The notes: generated from the letters alone by a model not told the origin. Counted from the first letter of the stretch, positions 13,001-26,900 are shown. The stretch: DNA of 64,000 nt from Phoronis australis (GCA_002633005.1 NMRA01000447.1:169117-233116), one strand, 5' to 3'. Numbers and translations are program-made.

Positions 13001-14179
13001 ACGTTACTTTCATTTTAGCAGCACAGCCCAATCAGGCTAGATACGATCTGATCGGAGACTAGAGCAATTATCGAACAAAAGAGAGCCGGCCCTCCAACCA
13101 TAAATGCCACAATGGAGTTAATCAGTCATGTAAGATATTGGCTACAGGAGTGATCTTCCCAACTTGTTGGTTGGACTATAGAATCGAACAAGTTGGGAGC
13201 AACGGGAAAACGCCCTAATGTCCCCACCCACCTAGGCATGTGACGATTAGTTCAGTCTGACGCTTTACAAATAGGGACCGACACCAAGGGTGACATCATG
13301 TGTACAGAGAAAGAATAGAACACTGTTCTCCCGAGGTCCGTAAGACCTAGATCGTGTTCCCCAGATCGCTATGCATGAGCTTGCACTTGCGACAAAAGCC
13401 ACTTCGCTTATGGAACGGAAACAGCAAATCCAATACCACAATTCAACATCCAACGTACTTCACTGGTGGCACCATGGACGCCTATGGGTGGCACTAAGCA
13501 GTTTTTGCTGGATTTGGGGTTCCACAAATCCAGTCAGCCAAAACTCCCCGCCAGGAAATCATGTAGAGAGGAAAAGGGGTAGGCAACTTACCACAAATGG
13601 GTACCTAGAAATGTTTAGTAGAATAAGCTGTTTGTGTTACTTCTTGTCCAGGAGGCCTTCTGAAGCGTCTCATCTTGGCAACCTTGAGCATTGTTTGAAT
13701 ATGCAAATTAATGAAGCTGTTATGCAAAATTCTGTTCTCACTGCTGGTAGGTTATTAGATGTTACCGCCTGTTTCTATAGTCAATGAATTTAATGGAGCT
13801 AGTTTGAAGGTATATCAATCGTGGGAATACATATTCCTGCGATCATTTAATGAAACGACAAGCCCGTACTAGCCAGGGAGTTCGGGGGGGGGGGGGTCGG
13901 TCCAGCCCCAGCCTGTCCGTTAGAGATAGGGTTAGATGGACAACAACAACAACATTAACAAAATTTTTACAGCTACTGGTACTAGTAACTACAGTTATAA
14001 CTAAGTTAGAAGAATTTGATTCTGATTCAAAGCCCTTCGCGTAATCATCGGGCCCTACCTGGCCCCAAGGCCGGTGTTTGCCCAGATGACAGGATCGTGC
14101 AGACGATTAGAGGAGGCTTTACGTCATTCATGACATTGAACGTGCATGGTTGCTACACAATTATCGTCTATATTAGCCT
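7007..14179. other. Long intergenic stretch, no supported gene
   Basis: Open frames here are short and were not recognised as any protein family. The longest (13371-13787 plus, 138 codons; 9343-9678 minus, 111 codons) show no known motif. A 12-bp perfect hairpin lies at 13157-13198 and a run of G at 13885-13896. A 147-bp segment at 11022-11168 (minus) has both splice signals but carries a stop. Confidence 0.5.
13157..13198. repeat. Perfect hairpin with 12-bp stem
   Basis: TCCCAACTTGTT is followed after about 18 bp by its exact complement AACAAGTTGGGA. It stands alone and is not inside a recognised element. A small structured RNA or chance are both possible. Confidence 0.4.
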
Positions 14180-14536
14180 TGGCCAAATGGGTGAACGTTA
14201 CGCCGTTAAATTACGTGCGTAAGTTAATACATGTACTTGTTAGAGGCGTAAAGTGATTACTTACGGCGTAAAGTAATTATTTATAACATACATGTAAATT
14301 ATACATTCTGGCGTATTTGAGGCGCTAAATGTTACTTCATCGCAAATAATTACTTTACGCCGTAAAACGTTACTTTACGCCGCAAACAATTACTTTTCAC
14401 TGCAAATAATTACTTTACGCCGTAAATAATTACTTTACACCACAAATAATTTCTTTACGCCGCAATTACTTACGCTTCCAACAAGAGTTATCTTACACAT
14501 GTAATATAACGGCGTAACGTTCACCCACTTGGCCAC
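14180..14536. mobile_element. Foldback element built on TTACGCCGTAA repeats
   Basis: The left terminus (TGGCCAAATGGGTGAACGTT, then ACGCCGTTA) is mirrored at the right (TAACGGCGTAACGTTCACCC, then ACTTGGCCA). Between the arms, especially 14340-14470, is a degenerate tandem array of about 20 bp with core AATAATTACTTTACGCCGTA. The sequence is almost entirely variants of one motif and its complement and has no coding capacity. No clear target duplication was seen. Confidence 0.75.
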
Positions 14537-15539
14537 CAAATACACCGATAGGGTAACAAGGGAGTCTAGAAGTAAATGTCTATAACTAGTTAAGCTTTAA
14601 AGCAGCGAAAGAGCTCTCAAGATTAACTAGTGCAGCGTGTGTGCCAAGACTTTTTAGTGGGCAAAATGACCTTGAAAAATTATGGAATTCGGCGTTCCAC
14701 GAAACCTTGATTTTTGACAGTGGAGTTCTTCGGTTCTTAGAACAGAAAACCGCAGCGTCTGTTGTAGCTGATATTGATCAATTAGACTTAGAAACGGGGG
14801 TTCCGTGCAAATATTTCACAAACATGTATGCGGAAGTAAAGAATGCGAGCTTCGTAAAGTCACGAACTTTCAGAAAGATACACTGCTTACAACTGTGATC
14901 AAGAAGAAACGACATGAGATTATATATAGAAGCATACTTACTCCATGGCAAGAGTCTGAGAATTGACTTCATGCAAGCATACGATACGTTTCGTGACAGT
15001 TTATAAGCAGAAGTTCTACATGTACATGCGTATGTAGTCTCACGGTTTGGCCTTTTGTATTTCAATATATTCCTTCTTTTCCATCAAGCACATCATCAAT
15101 GGAGTTTGCAAACCATTAATTCTAATTCTAAGTCTTGATAAATTCAGTATCCTCAGTTACTTCGGAAGCACACCACAATTTATAAGATTGGCGAATCAGG
15201 CGATAAACCCGCGAATCGGAGCGGCAGCTCCGTGTGAAGCGTGCAAGCGTTCTTAAACGTGCAACTTTTTGCGCGTTGAAATGTGCTTGCTCTACGCGTA
15301 CTTTTGCTTAATCTACATGTACTTTTGCTTAATTTACGCGTGCATTTGCTTAACCTGCGCGTACGTTTAACCCACTTTTACTTAATCTTTGCGTACTTTT
15401 AGTTCTTAAACGATCATCGTCCTGCTCTTAGTCAGATTGGACAATAGGAACTGATTAAAAGTGGGTGTAGATTGGAGTAACAAACCCGAACAGCGGTGTC
15501 GTTGCTGCAGACTGTTGCTCATCTTCAGCTGGTTAGGAA
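14537..15539. other. Intergenic, no gene recognised
   Basis: Short frames at 14641-14898 (plus) and 14778-15065 (minus) match nothing I know. Positions 15260-15400 contain several loosely repeated TTTACGCGTACTTTTGCTTAA-like phrases, a low-complexity tract possibly related in composition to the element just upstream. Confidence 0.4.
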
Positions 15540-16210
15540 TCGTCATTGGTCGTTTCGGCCCTGATCCAGTACGACCTCCAATACGCGGGCCCCCTGAGGT
15601 GGATCAGTACCTAAGGTCTTGCCACGGTCATGTTACCAGGTGTTACTTCTCTGCAGACAGATGTATGCTAAAGCTGCTTCTGCTGCTACTGAACAGGTCT
15701 TAAATAGCTCTTTCCGTGATGCCTCAGTGAGCCCAAAAAATCTTCGCCATTCTCCATAAGCCGTTTAATCCTCTACAGCCATAGTAATGTTGTGACATTC
15801 TTAGTTTCCACCCATTGTCTGTGCAGACAGGTATCAGATCTTGATACTTTAGTGTCTTCGTCTCGTTAGCTTCATCGACTCTCGTCTCCCATGGCACAGT
15901 TAGCTCTACTATGGCCAGTTCCCTCAGGCTGTCTGACCATAAAACTATGACAGGCCTCATTGCTGTTACTGGTACATGTGTTGGAAAAACTGCCGACTTC
16001 CCATATCTACAGCCATCTTCCAGCCGATGGTCGACTTGTGGAATAAACACTGGTATTGAATTCCTCTTATACTGCTGATCTTTTTCTCTGCTCTCCCTTC
16101 AGTGTCCAAGATATGTGACAGGACCTTCAACACTTGGTTCTGCCTCCAGGTGCACTTCCCCTCTGCTAGTGCTGCTTTGCCCGCTGATTAGTACTTTGAC
16201 TTCCGCGTCA
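15540..16210 (-). pseudogene. Decayed retroelement protein tail (ELTVPWE-type domain)
   Basis: On the minus strand, 16050-15724 keeps an open frame with RPVIVLWSDS, then VELTVPWE, then TKTLKYQDL and GWKL, ending in YGCRGLNG. This is the order typical of a C-terminal domain found in many animal retroelement polyproteins: (R)PDIVLWS, ELTVPWE, KYxxL, GW, GxRGF. Upstream on the same strand, interrupted by frameshifts and stops, lies a CTWRQNQVLKVL block that normally precedes this domain. No reverse transcriptase domain is present, so this is a truncated dead copy. Family knowledge is from memory. Confidence 0.6.
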
Positions 16211-17319
16211 GTAAGAACACCTCACTGGACAATGAAAATCTCACTCAGGGTCCCCATAGTACACGATCATAGTAAACTTAACAACGAAAAATTCAAATAT
16301 TTGTCTTATTTTACAGGCAACACCGGTCACACGGAAGTGAATCACTCCGTTTCAACCCTAAATCAGTCCTGACGGGAACGCGTAAAATACGTGTAAGAGC
16401 TTAAGAAAGCCATAACTATTAATAAAACAAGAATAGTTTTCAATAAATATTATTCAGATACCAATCAACAATGAGAAACCAGTGAAAACAAACCCTTCGA
16501 CCCATAGCAAATACATGGAAAGCTGGCGACTGAACGACCCAGCTGCTAGCGATCCCAGAAACGTAATACTGTGTAAATCCTCCATCATAACGCTCTCACC
16601 ATAAAGGACACCTTACAACAGTAACATCCTAAAGGTACCTGTATTGATCAAAGCCTTTTTATCAAGGACACACAATGGCACTCATATCATTAGCACCAAC
16701 AACTGATTCATACGTATACACCATGTATCACTTAGTTATGATGTTGTGGACCACATCTCATTTCTAAAGTTCCTGCACGGGATTTAACGCCCATGGCGTA
16801 TATACGTGAGGCAGAGCTTTACACGTTTTACACACAATTGCAAAATTCTTGAATATAATCCACTGTTTTGTGAGGGTGATTCAATCCCTATGTACATGAT
16901 TTACTGGTTTCCAAACTACTAAGCACAATTCATGTGATGGGCTAGCGCTGCCTTGCCCCACTACATGTACATCATCTTCTAATCCAAATCCCAGTAACCT
17001 ATACCAAGTAGGGCTGAAACGGTTACCAGTTTGCCGAGTTTCGTTAATTTTTTTTGCTCCCAGTTCCCTTCGGTCATATGCGTTTATGTTTCAAAAATGA
17101 GACAAATGCTAAACTTACCCAAAAAGTGCTTTGAATACGAATATCATGTCAAAACATCTGGCCTCAGCAGTTATGGGAGAAATGTTTTTTCTATGTGACA
17201 GCCTGTACTGTGCTTTAAATGAGCAAAAATCCAGATCAAAAAAACTTTCGAATTTGGCCAATCACTAAAACACAATCTGTCATCTTGGTCCTTATTGCCA
17301 TTAGAAATGATCAGCGGTT
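16211..17319. other. Intergenic, no gene recognised
   Basis: No recognisable coding segment or structured repeat was seen. The composition is AT-rich, with only short unrecognised frames. Confidence 0.4.
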
Positions 17320-17483
17320 CAGGGGCAGATCCAGGATTTTTTAAAATGGGGGATTGGATCAAGGATTATTTTAAAACTGGGGTTCAAGCTAACAAATTGA
17401 AAATTCCATATTTTACATCACTAAAACCAAGGGAAAAAGGGGGGGTTCGGACCCCCTTGACCATCCCTGGATCCGATTGTGTG
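17320..17483. mobile_element. Short hAT-like non-autonomous element
   Basis: The left end is CAGGGGCAGATCCAGGATTT, and the right side carries GGACCCCCTTGACC followed by CCCTGGATCCG. These are inverted copies of the terminus seen at 30310-30628. The right tip is diverged and no target duplication is evident. It lies about 480 bp downstream of the SLC35C2 stop codon. Confidence 0.55.
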
Positions 17484-17668
17484 AAGATGAACTGCGAGAT
17501 TGTTATAGCTTCAGACCAGCTCATTAAGTTGCTTCTTACTGACGGTTAGTTTCAGTCTCCAACCAGTGGAACCGATTTAATTGTTAACAAATGACAAGGT
17601 GCCCTGACATTGCGTTGCAAGAGCCTGACTTTTTGTGTAAAAATTCATTATTTAGCAGCACAACATGG

Positions 17669-17674
17669 TTTATT
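17669..17674 (-). terminator. Candidate poly(A) signal of SLC35C2
   Basis: The plus strand reads TTTATT, giving AATAAA on the minus strand, 290 nt after the SLC35C2 stop codon. Other AT-rich variants occur nearby, so the site used is not certain. Confidence 0.35.
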
Positions 17675-17801
17675 GGCACTTTCAATTACCATTAAATTTA
17701 CTCTTATATATTTTTACTTCTATGACAAAACATTCATATTTTAAAAATACAGCAATTACGTAATTAGCCATGCCGTTAACAAAACCAAGGCCAAAAAAGT
17801 A

Positions 17802-17889
17802 GCACAGAGATTGGTTCTAAAAAGCACAGAGACTGTTTCCACAAAGCACAGAGATTGGTTCTAAAAAGCACAGAGATTGCTTCTAAAAT
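17802..17889. repeat. Four tandem 22-bp units
   Basis: The unit GCACAGAGATTGGTTCTAAA plus two A recurs with starts at 17802, 17824, 17846 and 17868. Units 2 and 4 carry substitutions. The array would lie in the 3' untranslated region of SLC35C2 if the poly(A) site at 17669 is used. Confidence 0.8.
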
Positions 17890-17963
17890 GCCCAATAGTC
17901 AGTTAACCGCTTCAGCCCAAGAGGAAAGTTGGTAACTATACATGTTTGATAACAATGCTCAAC

Positions 17964-20900
17964 TCATTCTGATCCACCTGAAGATGTCCTGCGCCGAACC
18001 TTGCGGCCATTCCTGTGTACATCATGATGTTGGTTTTCACTTGGTAATAAAACTTCTTTCAGTTCAAAGTTGTCCTCTATGTGGTGCTGCTCTCCTGTGA
18101 AAAATAAATCTGGAGTTTAATAAAAGGATAAACACAATACCCACTCATATCATGTTTTTATTTTCCACGAGTTTTTTACTAAGGAGATAAAATAAATTTT
18201 GATTTTCTGGAAATGTTTTATGTAACAAAACAGACCTACAGCTATTTGTGCTTGACATTAACACCCAATAAGTAATAATAAATAATAATAAACGATGTTT
18301 TTAAATTTATTTATTAGTTTTCAACTTTTTTTACTTTCCAAGACATCTCCATGCAAGAAAACTATGTTTGCCATTTCCCAGGTTTCCCATAATGAAGGAA
18401 GACATGGCCAACATTACAGCATTCCACAGATCCAAGACATTAGCCATAAGAAAAAGTCATGAAATCTTCACATGTGAAACAGAAAAATAAATTCTATCCC
18501 ATAATTTGTATATTCTATCCCATAATTCAACATCCCAACCTCACTGACCAATCACTTCAGTGGGCACCAGTAGGTTATGCTGGTAGTGTTTTGAGCATAC
18601 TCTCCACTAATTTTGCAGCGTAGCTTCGTGCTTTTCTGGGTAGAAATTTCATCAATGATATACCCCTTTAAAAAGTAAACTGTTATCAATCAATTAGTTC
18701 ACAGAACCCGAGTGGGTTGGTTGGGCTAGAAGTTACATGTAGCACAAAGACTAGAAATATTGTGGGCTATGCAGAAAACATGAGCCCTGCCTTAACATGT
18801 ACCTGTATAAAATATAGATTCTAGGAAGTCATTACAGCAAATGACGTTATCCATTAAAAATATATTCTAGTATTACTGTACAACAATTTTCCTACTTAAA
18901 ATACAACGCGAAGGAAGTCACAGAATTCTGTATTCTGTCAAAGTTCACCTATACACTGGTTAGCATTCTAAACCTTTGCCAAAGCAACACTTAGCAAAGT
19001 TTTGAAAATAAAGTAGCCATTAAAGTAGACAGCCTATTGAAAAACACAAAAATGACAGTTTTGGCGATACTGTTTGAAATAACTGCACGTTTCCAGCAAC
19101 TTGAATTGTGCATTACATGAATTAAGTTCGGTGAATATATTGTTCTCAAAACAAGGCTGCTTTCTTAATCCTCTGACAATTTATACATGGCAATATACAA
19201 AGTCGGTTCCAAATAATCCTCTTTTGCACAAGGCCGAATTTTGAGAACCAGTTTTCTCCACTGAATAACAGGCACAAACTAGTTCTCAAAATACGGCATG
19301 TTATATCAGACTATTGCCAGGCTGCTAACACACTTCTGAGCTGAGCTGGACAAGTGAAGAACTATTAATCATGCCTCACACATCTTGAGTTTTTGATTTT
19401 TTATGTCTACATTACAACTTACCATATGCATACAGTAAAATCCTACTCCAATTAGAATAATACATCAGATACAAAATTGCTGTTTAAAGGGGAACAGCCG
19501 TTTTTAGGATTACTATTAGTTAAATCACAACCTTCTGGTTATCCTAGATAATTTTTTAACCTAAAATTAATTTCCCTGATTCTAATTTATGTTGCTTGCA
19601 TCAGCGTGGATGTGACTTCTGCAGTCCACAGTCACCAGCATGGCAGCAGTGCATGTGGGGCAAGTGGTCTACTTGTGCACAGCATTGTGAGTGCATACCA
19701 CAGAACTGCAGACTAATAGAGGGGAAGAGGATGATGTTTTGAATAGTGCAAGAGAAAACAATACGTGGACATAATGATCATGAGTACAAAATTATTACCG
19801 TATGACGCTATGGCTTTCAACAGAACATGTAGACTGATCCCAATCAAACACAGAACCAGCCCGATGGCATTTATTGTGTTCATTTGGTCTTGATTGATGA
19901 CGTGGGCTAAATACAGAGACAGGCATTCCTGAAACATACATTAGTGGTACCGTCAAAACAAAATTACAATGAAAGCTTCAGTAAACTGACTTTAAACTTC
20001 AATTGCGGTAAAAATTCTTCAATTTGGGACAGAAACAATTGCTGAAATTGCCGTATTTCTATTTTTGGAGGCTTTTCACATTCTTGAAAGTGCTCAAATG
20101 TTTGGCAAACGTTGTTTGGCAATAGCTGCGCCATACAAACCATGCAAAAAGCAACACAAAATGAAATTAACCCCATTCCGCCATACAGCGTCGCAAACTG
20201 AAGATTTTCTACCGTCATAAAAAAATATGAGCTATATTGACATAAGCATCTATTTCTCCTTTTCAACAAACAGAAAGTCTTACTGTGAAATGCAGAAATT
20301 AAAATTTGTGAAGATGATAATACATATGTGACGAAGCTAAATGTCATGACTGCAAAGCCTCAAACTGGATTTGCCACAAAATAGTTCCCCCAAAGTAAGG
20401 TAATGAACTTCACACGCACACATTAGCTTGTCATCCTCTCAGCTGCTACAACTGGCTAAGCAATTGCCTGCCAGTTTAAAGCTTCCCACACAGCAAGACT
20501 CTTACAGTGATCCAAAATACAAATATGTCCCAACATAATGGTTGCAGTTACAACTAGCCACGTTTAATGATAAACAGTGAGATCACTGATTCAAATTATT
20601 ATAATAACCCTCACCTTGAATACTCCAGATATTGACAGCGTGAGACTTGAGGTCTGCGAGAGTAGCAAATATTCACTGAACTCTAACATGAAAGCTAGGC
20701 CTGCTCCTATTAGTAACAAGCCACAGCTTGTCAGTAATACAGCAACGTCTTTGAAGGCAAACAGTAGTGGGGATGTGGCTACCCTGATACCTGTAACATA
20801 ATCGTGTTTAAGATTACTGAACAATGCCAAGTTTTCTCCATAAACTGGGAGGTTTCCACTTCTGCTGGTGTTGGCACTTCAGTTATGCAGCTCAGTACCT

Positions 20901-23900
20901 CAGTGGGATAGCAGCTACTATAGGTCAGAAGGGGGGATCTATTTCGATTGTAACTTTGGTGGGCAAGCTTGACACCCCATAAGTTTATTCAAACTAACAG
21001 AAGGTGGCACAGCACCATTACCCCAGACAGGGGATGCATAATTCAAAGTGGTTCCTTTGGCCTCAGCAGAAAACTTAGGAGTGGCAAATCAACGTTTTTT
21101 CAATTATGGTAAAATATTCTGAAAATCACATTTGACGAACAATACACAAACACATTTAGGCCCAAGCACCTACAGCACACATCACGAATTTTTGGCCGAC
21201 CGGTCGGAAATTGGTCGACGACCGGCCGTCGACCGGTCGTCTAGCCGACCAGCAGCCGACCAACAACGGTCGGCTAGGAGCCGTCTGCTTAGTCGCCTCT
21301 GTGGTCGGCACTTGGGTCGGCTAATTGGTCGCCTAGCGTAGACGACCAATTCGGATTAAGCGTGTCCTTGGTCGGCAATTACCATTTTATGACTTAGCGG
21401 GTGAACTTTGGACAAACAAACATTTAACTGTTCGCTGTTCGTTTACCAGTGGCAACTCCGGTCTTGACATCGGTTTATCAAATTTTNGTGGGGATGTGGC
21501 TACCCTGATACCTGTAACATAATCGTGTTTAAGATTACTGAACAATGCCAAGTTTTCTCCATAAACTGGGAGGTATCCACTTCTGCTGGTGTTGGCACTT
21601 CAGTTATGCAGCCCAGTACCTCAGTGGGATAGCAGCTACTATAGGTCAGAAGGGGGGATCTATTTCGATTGTAACTTTGGTGGGCAAGCTTGACACCCCA
21701 TAAGTTTATTCAAACTAACAGAAGGTGGCACAACATCATTACCCCAGACAGGGGATGCATAATTCAAAGTGGTTCCTTTGGCCTCAGCAGAAAACTTAGG
21801 AGTGGCAAATCAACGTTTTTTCAATTATGGTAAAATATTCTGAAAATCACATTTGACGAACAATACACACACTCATTTAGGCCCAAGCACCTATATTTGA
21901 CAGAAGTGTGCACTTTTTTAAAAATCATCATTTTTGTGCAAGTGTTCTGCTAAAAGCTGCCAGAACCCAAGCATAGACTAAAGGGAATGGTAGGTTTCCT
22001 TTGTACAGGTGCAAGTCATAAACTGAATGTTTTTACTCCATTCTTAATATGTTAAACATATCATTGCAACAAACAGTGAAAACTTGTCAACATCTTCAAA
22101 CCAAAAAGTAACTCGACCATCTCTCATCCACCCTTAAACTTGCTCCATGGTCTCAAATGTTTCACACATCAACCAAATGTGCATGAATTCAGAAACTAAG
22201 GACGAAGCTTCAACCGATAAAACAAGCCTTATATTCAACACAAGAAAACTAATGATGGCTCCTAATTTGGCAAGACTAATCTAAGACGAGGAATGTTCCC
22301 AAAATGCTGTTACGAACAGTGAACATAAGACTGATGTTTAGTACATTAAAAACTGCTCCGCACAGTGACCAGTGTACTCTATGTCAATAGATTTGTGCAC
22401 AGGTTGTGGTAGACAGAATTTTTCGATATCAGGAACACTGATCTATTTTTATATGTAGCAGGGCAATTAAAGTACCGAATTAGCATTGACTAAGGTGATT
22501 TTTTACATGTTTGACTTCTGAAATTGAATTCCCGTGAAAATTTGTGTTGGAAGCATTTTTTCCAAAGAAATACAATAAATGTTTGCAAAAAATGATGTCG
22601 TCATTTCTGTTTTGTTAACCAAGGGATATAACCAAGGTACATACTTGGATTATGACTTGTAACCTCTAACATGAGATAAGAGAATGCATCACAATAGACT
22701 AGGTTGTTATCTGATCTTGGAAACTGCTCTGGCTGGAGTTGAAACTTGATATTTGTAACGACAAGAACTATTTTTGGAGTGCGTTTTGTATTACAGACAC
22801 ATCAACATTTTCAGTGAGGCTCTGTGACCATTAAGCTTGCACCAGCTGCAGCATTAAATTTAAGTTTGTCTTGCCATGGTAATATGACACCTTACAGTTG
22901 AGCTCCACAAATTGGCCACTAAATTTAACATTCTATGGACCAAGTGACCCATATGCATGTTTTCCTAAAACGATCCCTGCTTACAATCTCACTTATCTTT
23001 AGCAATTAAGCAAAATTTGAACAAACACTCATGTTAAACTCAGCCTGAGGAATTAAAGTCAGAGCAAAGACATACCTTCAAAGAATATACAAAGTGGCAT
23101 GAGCCCCAACAACATCCATGGTTGTATATGGTACATCATGTCACAAGGGTTGGATAAACCTGCAACGCAATTACAACATCGGTTTTCAAGATTCAGCAAT
23201 GACAGTTCAACACTGTAAGACCTTTGGAATATGTGGAGAGCACACACACACACAGGGATGCTGAGCAAACGTTTTGGAAGTTATACATTCAGCTGATTTA
23301 TTTCAGTCTTAGAAAGAAATAATAAGATTAAACAATGGAATTTGATTAATAGGTAATGAAACAAAAAGACATTCACTTCCTCAAGCATCAGATTTAAAAA
23401 ATGATTAAGAAGAACATAAGGAAACTACTGCTTTACTTCCTCCTAGTAAGTAGCTGTGTATACTGCAAATTACAAGCTAGGTTATTAAACCCAGCTAAAT
23501 ATGTCATAAAAATTTCCATACCCTGGTAATCATCCAGGGAATCAGGTAATAAAACCAAATGTAAAATTCCATCACTTTTAAAACTGCCAGAATTAAAAGC
23601 CAATACCTATTTCCTTCTTTTGTGTTAAAACCTGTGCCAATGTCCAACGCACACCGCTGATGGCAGAAGCTCCAAGAACAAGTAAGAATCCTTCCAGATC
23701 AAACTGTGTTGAGTGATATGTGAATAGGAATAGACCTAATGATATGAAGAGCACAACTACTCCCAGCGACCAGCGCTAAAATAAAACACAGTAAGATGTT
23801 GGTCGTTACATGGTATGAAAAGGTAAAGCTGGTATTAGAAGGCTGTACAATCTGTTTAGGTGATATCACTAACTGGTTTTGTCCCCTGTTGCTGGAAAGC

Positions 23901-26900
23901 CATAAACTCTCATGAGAGACACACACTACAAAATAAAGTACTGGACAAAAATCTTTTTCCATTATGGTGCTGAGTCATGAACTGGAACGGATCATGCCAA
24001 CAACTCTGATGGTTTGGTTGATTCTGTTGCGCTCAGCCATAACGACGGGGAATTGAAGATCATTTTGTAGAGTAACTCCAAATTAAAGCATCTGCCAGCT
24101 AACAAAAATTCCTCCTTGTGTCAGAAATTGCGTTCTTTGGTTTCTGGTTGACGATCCTTCCCCACAACCACTATGACACTGGCTGAATATTAGCTGATTC
24201 AGCAAACAAACTTTCAAATCTGTTACAAACTTTTCAATTTCACACCGTTCAAATTGTGTGCTAAACTCAGCCCTCAACACGAACGTTCAAAGCAATGAAA
24301 CTTCACTGTAGACTGAGCTCTACAAAACTGACCAACTGTGTGACTTGCTTCGAGTAAACTTTAAAATTTCATGAATTATTAATTTTCAGTCTGACTCTCA
24401 AGATTAATATGATGGTTTCCGGCCTGAACTTGAGCTAGACTATTGAGGTCAGACAGATGACTCGCCTGATTTGACTTACCCATTTCTCTAACCTGAGCAG
24501 CAATGCAAAAATCAAAATGAACACAATGGCTGTTGATTTTGTCATAGTGTATCTGAAACCAAAGTGAATAGCATAATGAGACTAAAAAGTAGAAATACTA
24601 CTATCTACTTGACAATGACACAGGTACAGCTAATCATAGTTAATAATTTATATTATTTTGGCAAAAACAACCATTCTGTTTTCCTTAAATGTTATGTTTC
24701 CATTCTATGATTGTTTTGATCTAAACATTAGAATAAGTCTTTATCTGCTTACATGAGGATTTACACGATGACTCATGAGTTGCTTGATTGCTCCGAACAA
24801 AAATTCAAGAATGAACATGCCAATGAGAGATGAAAATTGATAAAGATGGAGCCTGAAAATCAGCAGATGGTCACAAAACCAATAGCGTGTGTGTAAGCAA
24901 TAATAAATTACCAAATGCGAGGATCTGACGTTTACTTGTAGGCAATAACATAATATAATTCTTAGACGGAATTTCAAAAATGCTGTAACAATTTTTAATT
25001 ATCTTTTTGTTTTTGTCTTATGCATCTTTGATTTTTCACAAAAAAATTCTATTTCGCAAATTGGCAGCTCTAAATGAAAAAAGAAAACATTTCACAAATA
25101 ATTTCAAGGAGCCACTCAGTGAACAGTGCATAAATCAAGTGTATCTGAAAGTTTTTCTTCAATCCATACATCTATTGCTTAGACGTTTCCAAGTTAGCCA
25201 AATGTAGCCATTTGTCAGAGTTACCCACAGCCCAATCAACAGCGAAAGACTCTATTATGGGCCAGACTCTCGTCACTGATGCCACGGTGTTGCGACCAAA
25301 TTGCTTCTTTTAAGAGGCATTGAGAGAATTGAAATGAATGCATTCTGTTAGTCATAAATCAATTTGTTAATCAACTTACAATGAAACTGTGATGAACTCA
25401 AAGCTCCAGTTTGACAAACCAATGTCCAATGCACTAGCAAGTCCTAGAAAAGTTTAAAATCCAGCTTTGAAACCATCAATAATTGTATCAAAGAGGGCAT
25501 GTACAGCACTACAGCTATTAGATAGATCACAGTACGATTTTAAGAAAGTAAGGCAGTGATGATCTGAAAGGATGGAAGCTCAAATCATAAAGGAGACGAT
25601 GTGACGTACAAGTGAAATTTAATGTATATTAACTATGGTCAAACAATGCGAGAAATTATGGGCATTCACAAAATATTGACAGCCTTAGAAAAATGAAAAA
25701 GATCAATTCTGGCAAATATTTTTGTCCAAAACGGCCATCAGTAACAAATTGATTTAATCATGCAATAGTTTGATCATAAACAAACAATGTTCTCTACAAT
25801 GTTACCCACTTAAGTATGTTAAGCATTATTTCAACAACCTACCTGCCGGGCCTATCTTTTTCACATATAAATCCCAGGGCAGGATAATTCTTTCGACTTT
25901 GTTTTTTCTTTCTAACACGATTCTGCAGATGGCTGACAGGGTGAACTTGATAAATAAGTGAAACATTGTGATGAAAAGTGGCATTTGGAAAGACTGAAAA
26001 AGAAGTTAATAACCATAATTGTTTCCACGACAAAATCCAAACAAAGGATGGCTGTTTCAATTTCAATCACAGGAGTGTGTGCGAAAAAAAGTAAATATTT
26101 CTTGTTTTGTATCCCAGGATACAGCATTTTCATAATTTAGGCATTTTTTCATTTTTATTTTCCGGATTCAGTTCGATATTTTCAGACAACAGATGGGAGG
26201 CGTTAGAGAAAGCCTTTTGTGATGTTCACTTGCGAAAATGCATAAATTTTGCATTACTGTAATGGTGTGAGTAACATTTTAGTGTGACTAGATGTGAATA
26301 ATTCCTGACACAAAATAGCTGATGAGGCTGTAGAGGTGGCAAGTTTAGAAACAGACTACACAGAATTGATAAAAACATGCAGTGAAATGAGCCCGTAGAA
26401 TAAAGAACTGAATCCGACTGGGAAAAGTTCTCACAATGGCCAAACAATGGCACCTGGGTACCTCAGGGTAGCCGAACAGTAGATCATTCCTAACACACAA
26501 CATGACACAAAATGTAATAATTATAGGCTAAACCGAAACAAGCAAAACGCAGACCCATTGCCACCAAGGTAAATGGATTTTTTTTCTGGAGTTGCTGGGA
26601 ACATTTTTATTAATGCAGACTACATTAAGATACGGATGTCATTAGCACAATCTCCAGTGTGTTTCATGACATCCTATCTGCTGGCGCGAGCAAGGTAAAA
26701 ATGGCCAGTCGCCAATCTGGCCAACTGAACGAAGGAGTAAGTTTAAAAAAGTTTGATTGCGGGAATATTTGTTCGAGCAAGGAAGAGTTAAAGAAATCAA
26801 CAACCTCCTAAGATGTTCCTCTTTACACAAAAGTACTTATAGCAACTTAGCTCTGATGCTTTAATCAGTGTGAGGCATAATTCAGTGAAAATCTTCCAGC

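Noticed and set aside
19964-20347. 127-codon minus-strand open frame
   Set aside because: It lies wholly in SLC35C2 intron 7 between validated exons, has no recognised motif and does not join them in frame.
21488-21511. Apparent extra 5' end of SLC35C2 exon 7
   Set aside because: It is the allelic duplicate following the n at 21487 and is not a real second exon.
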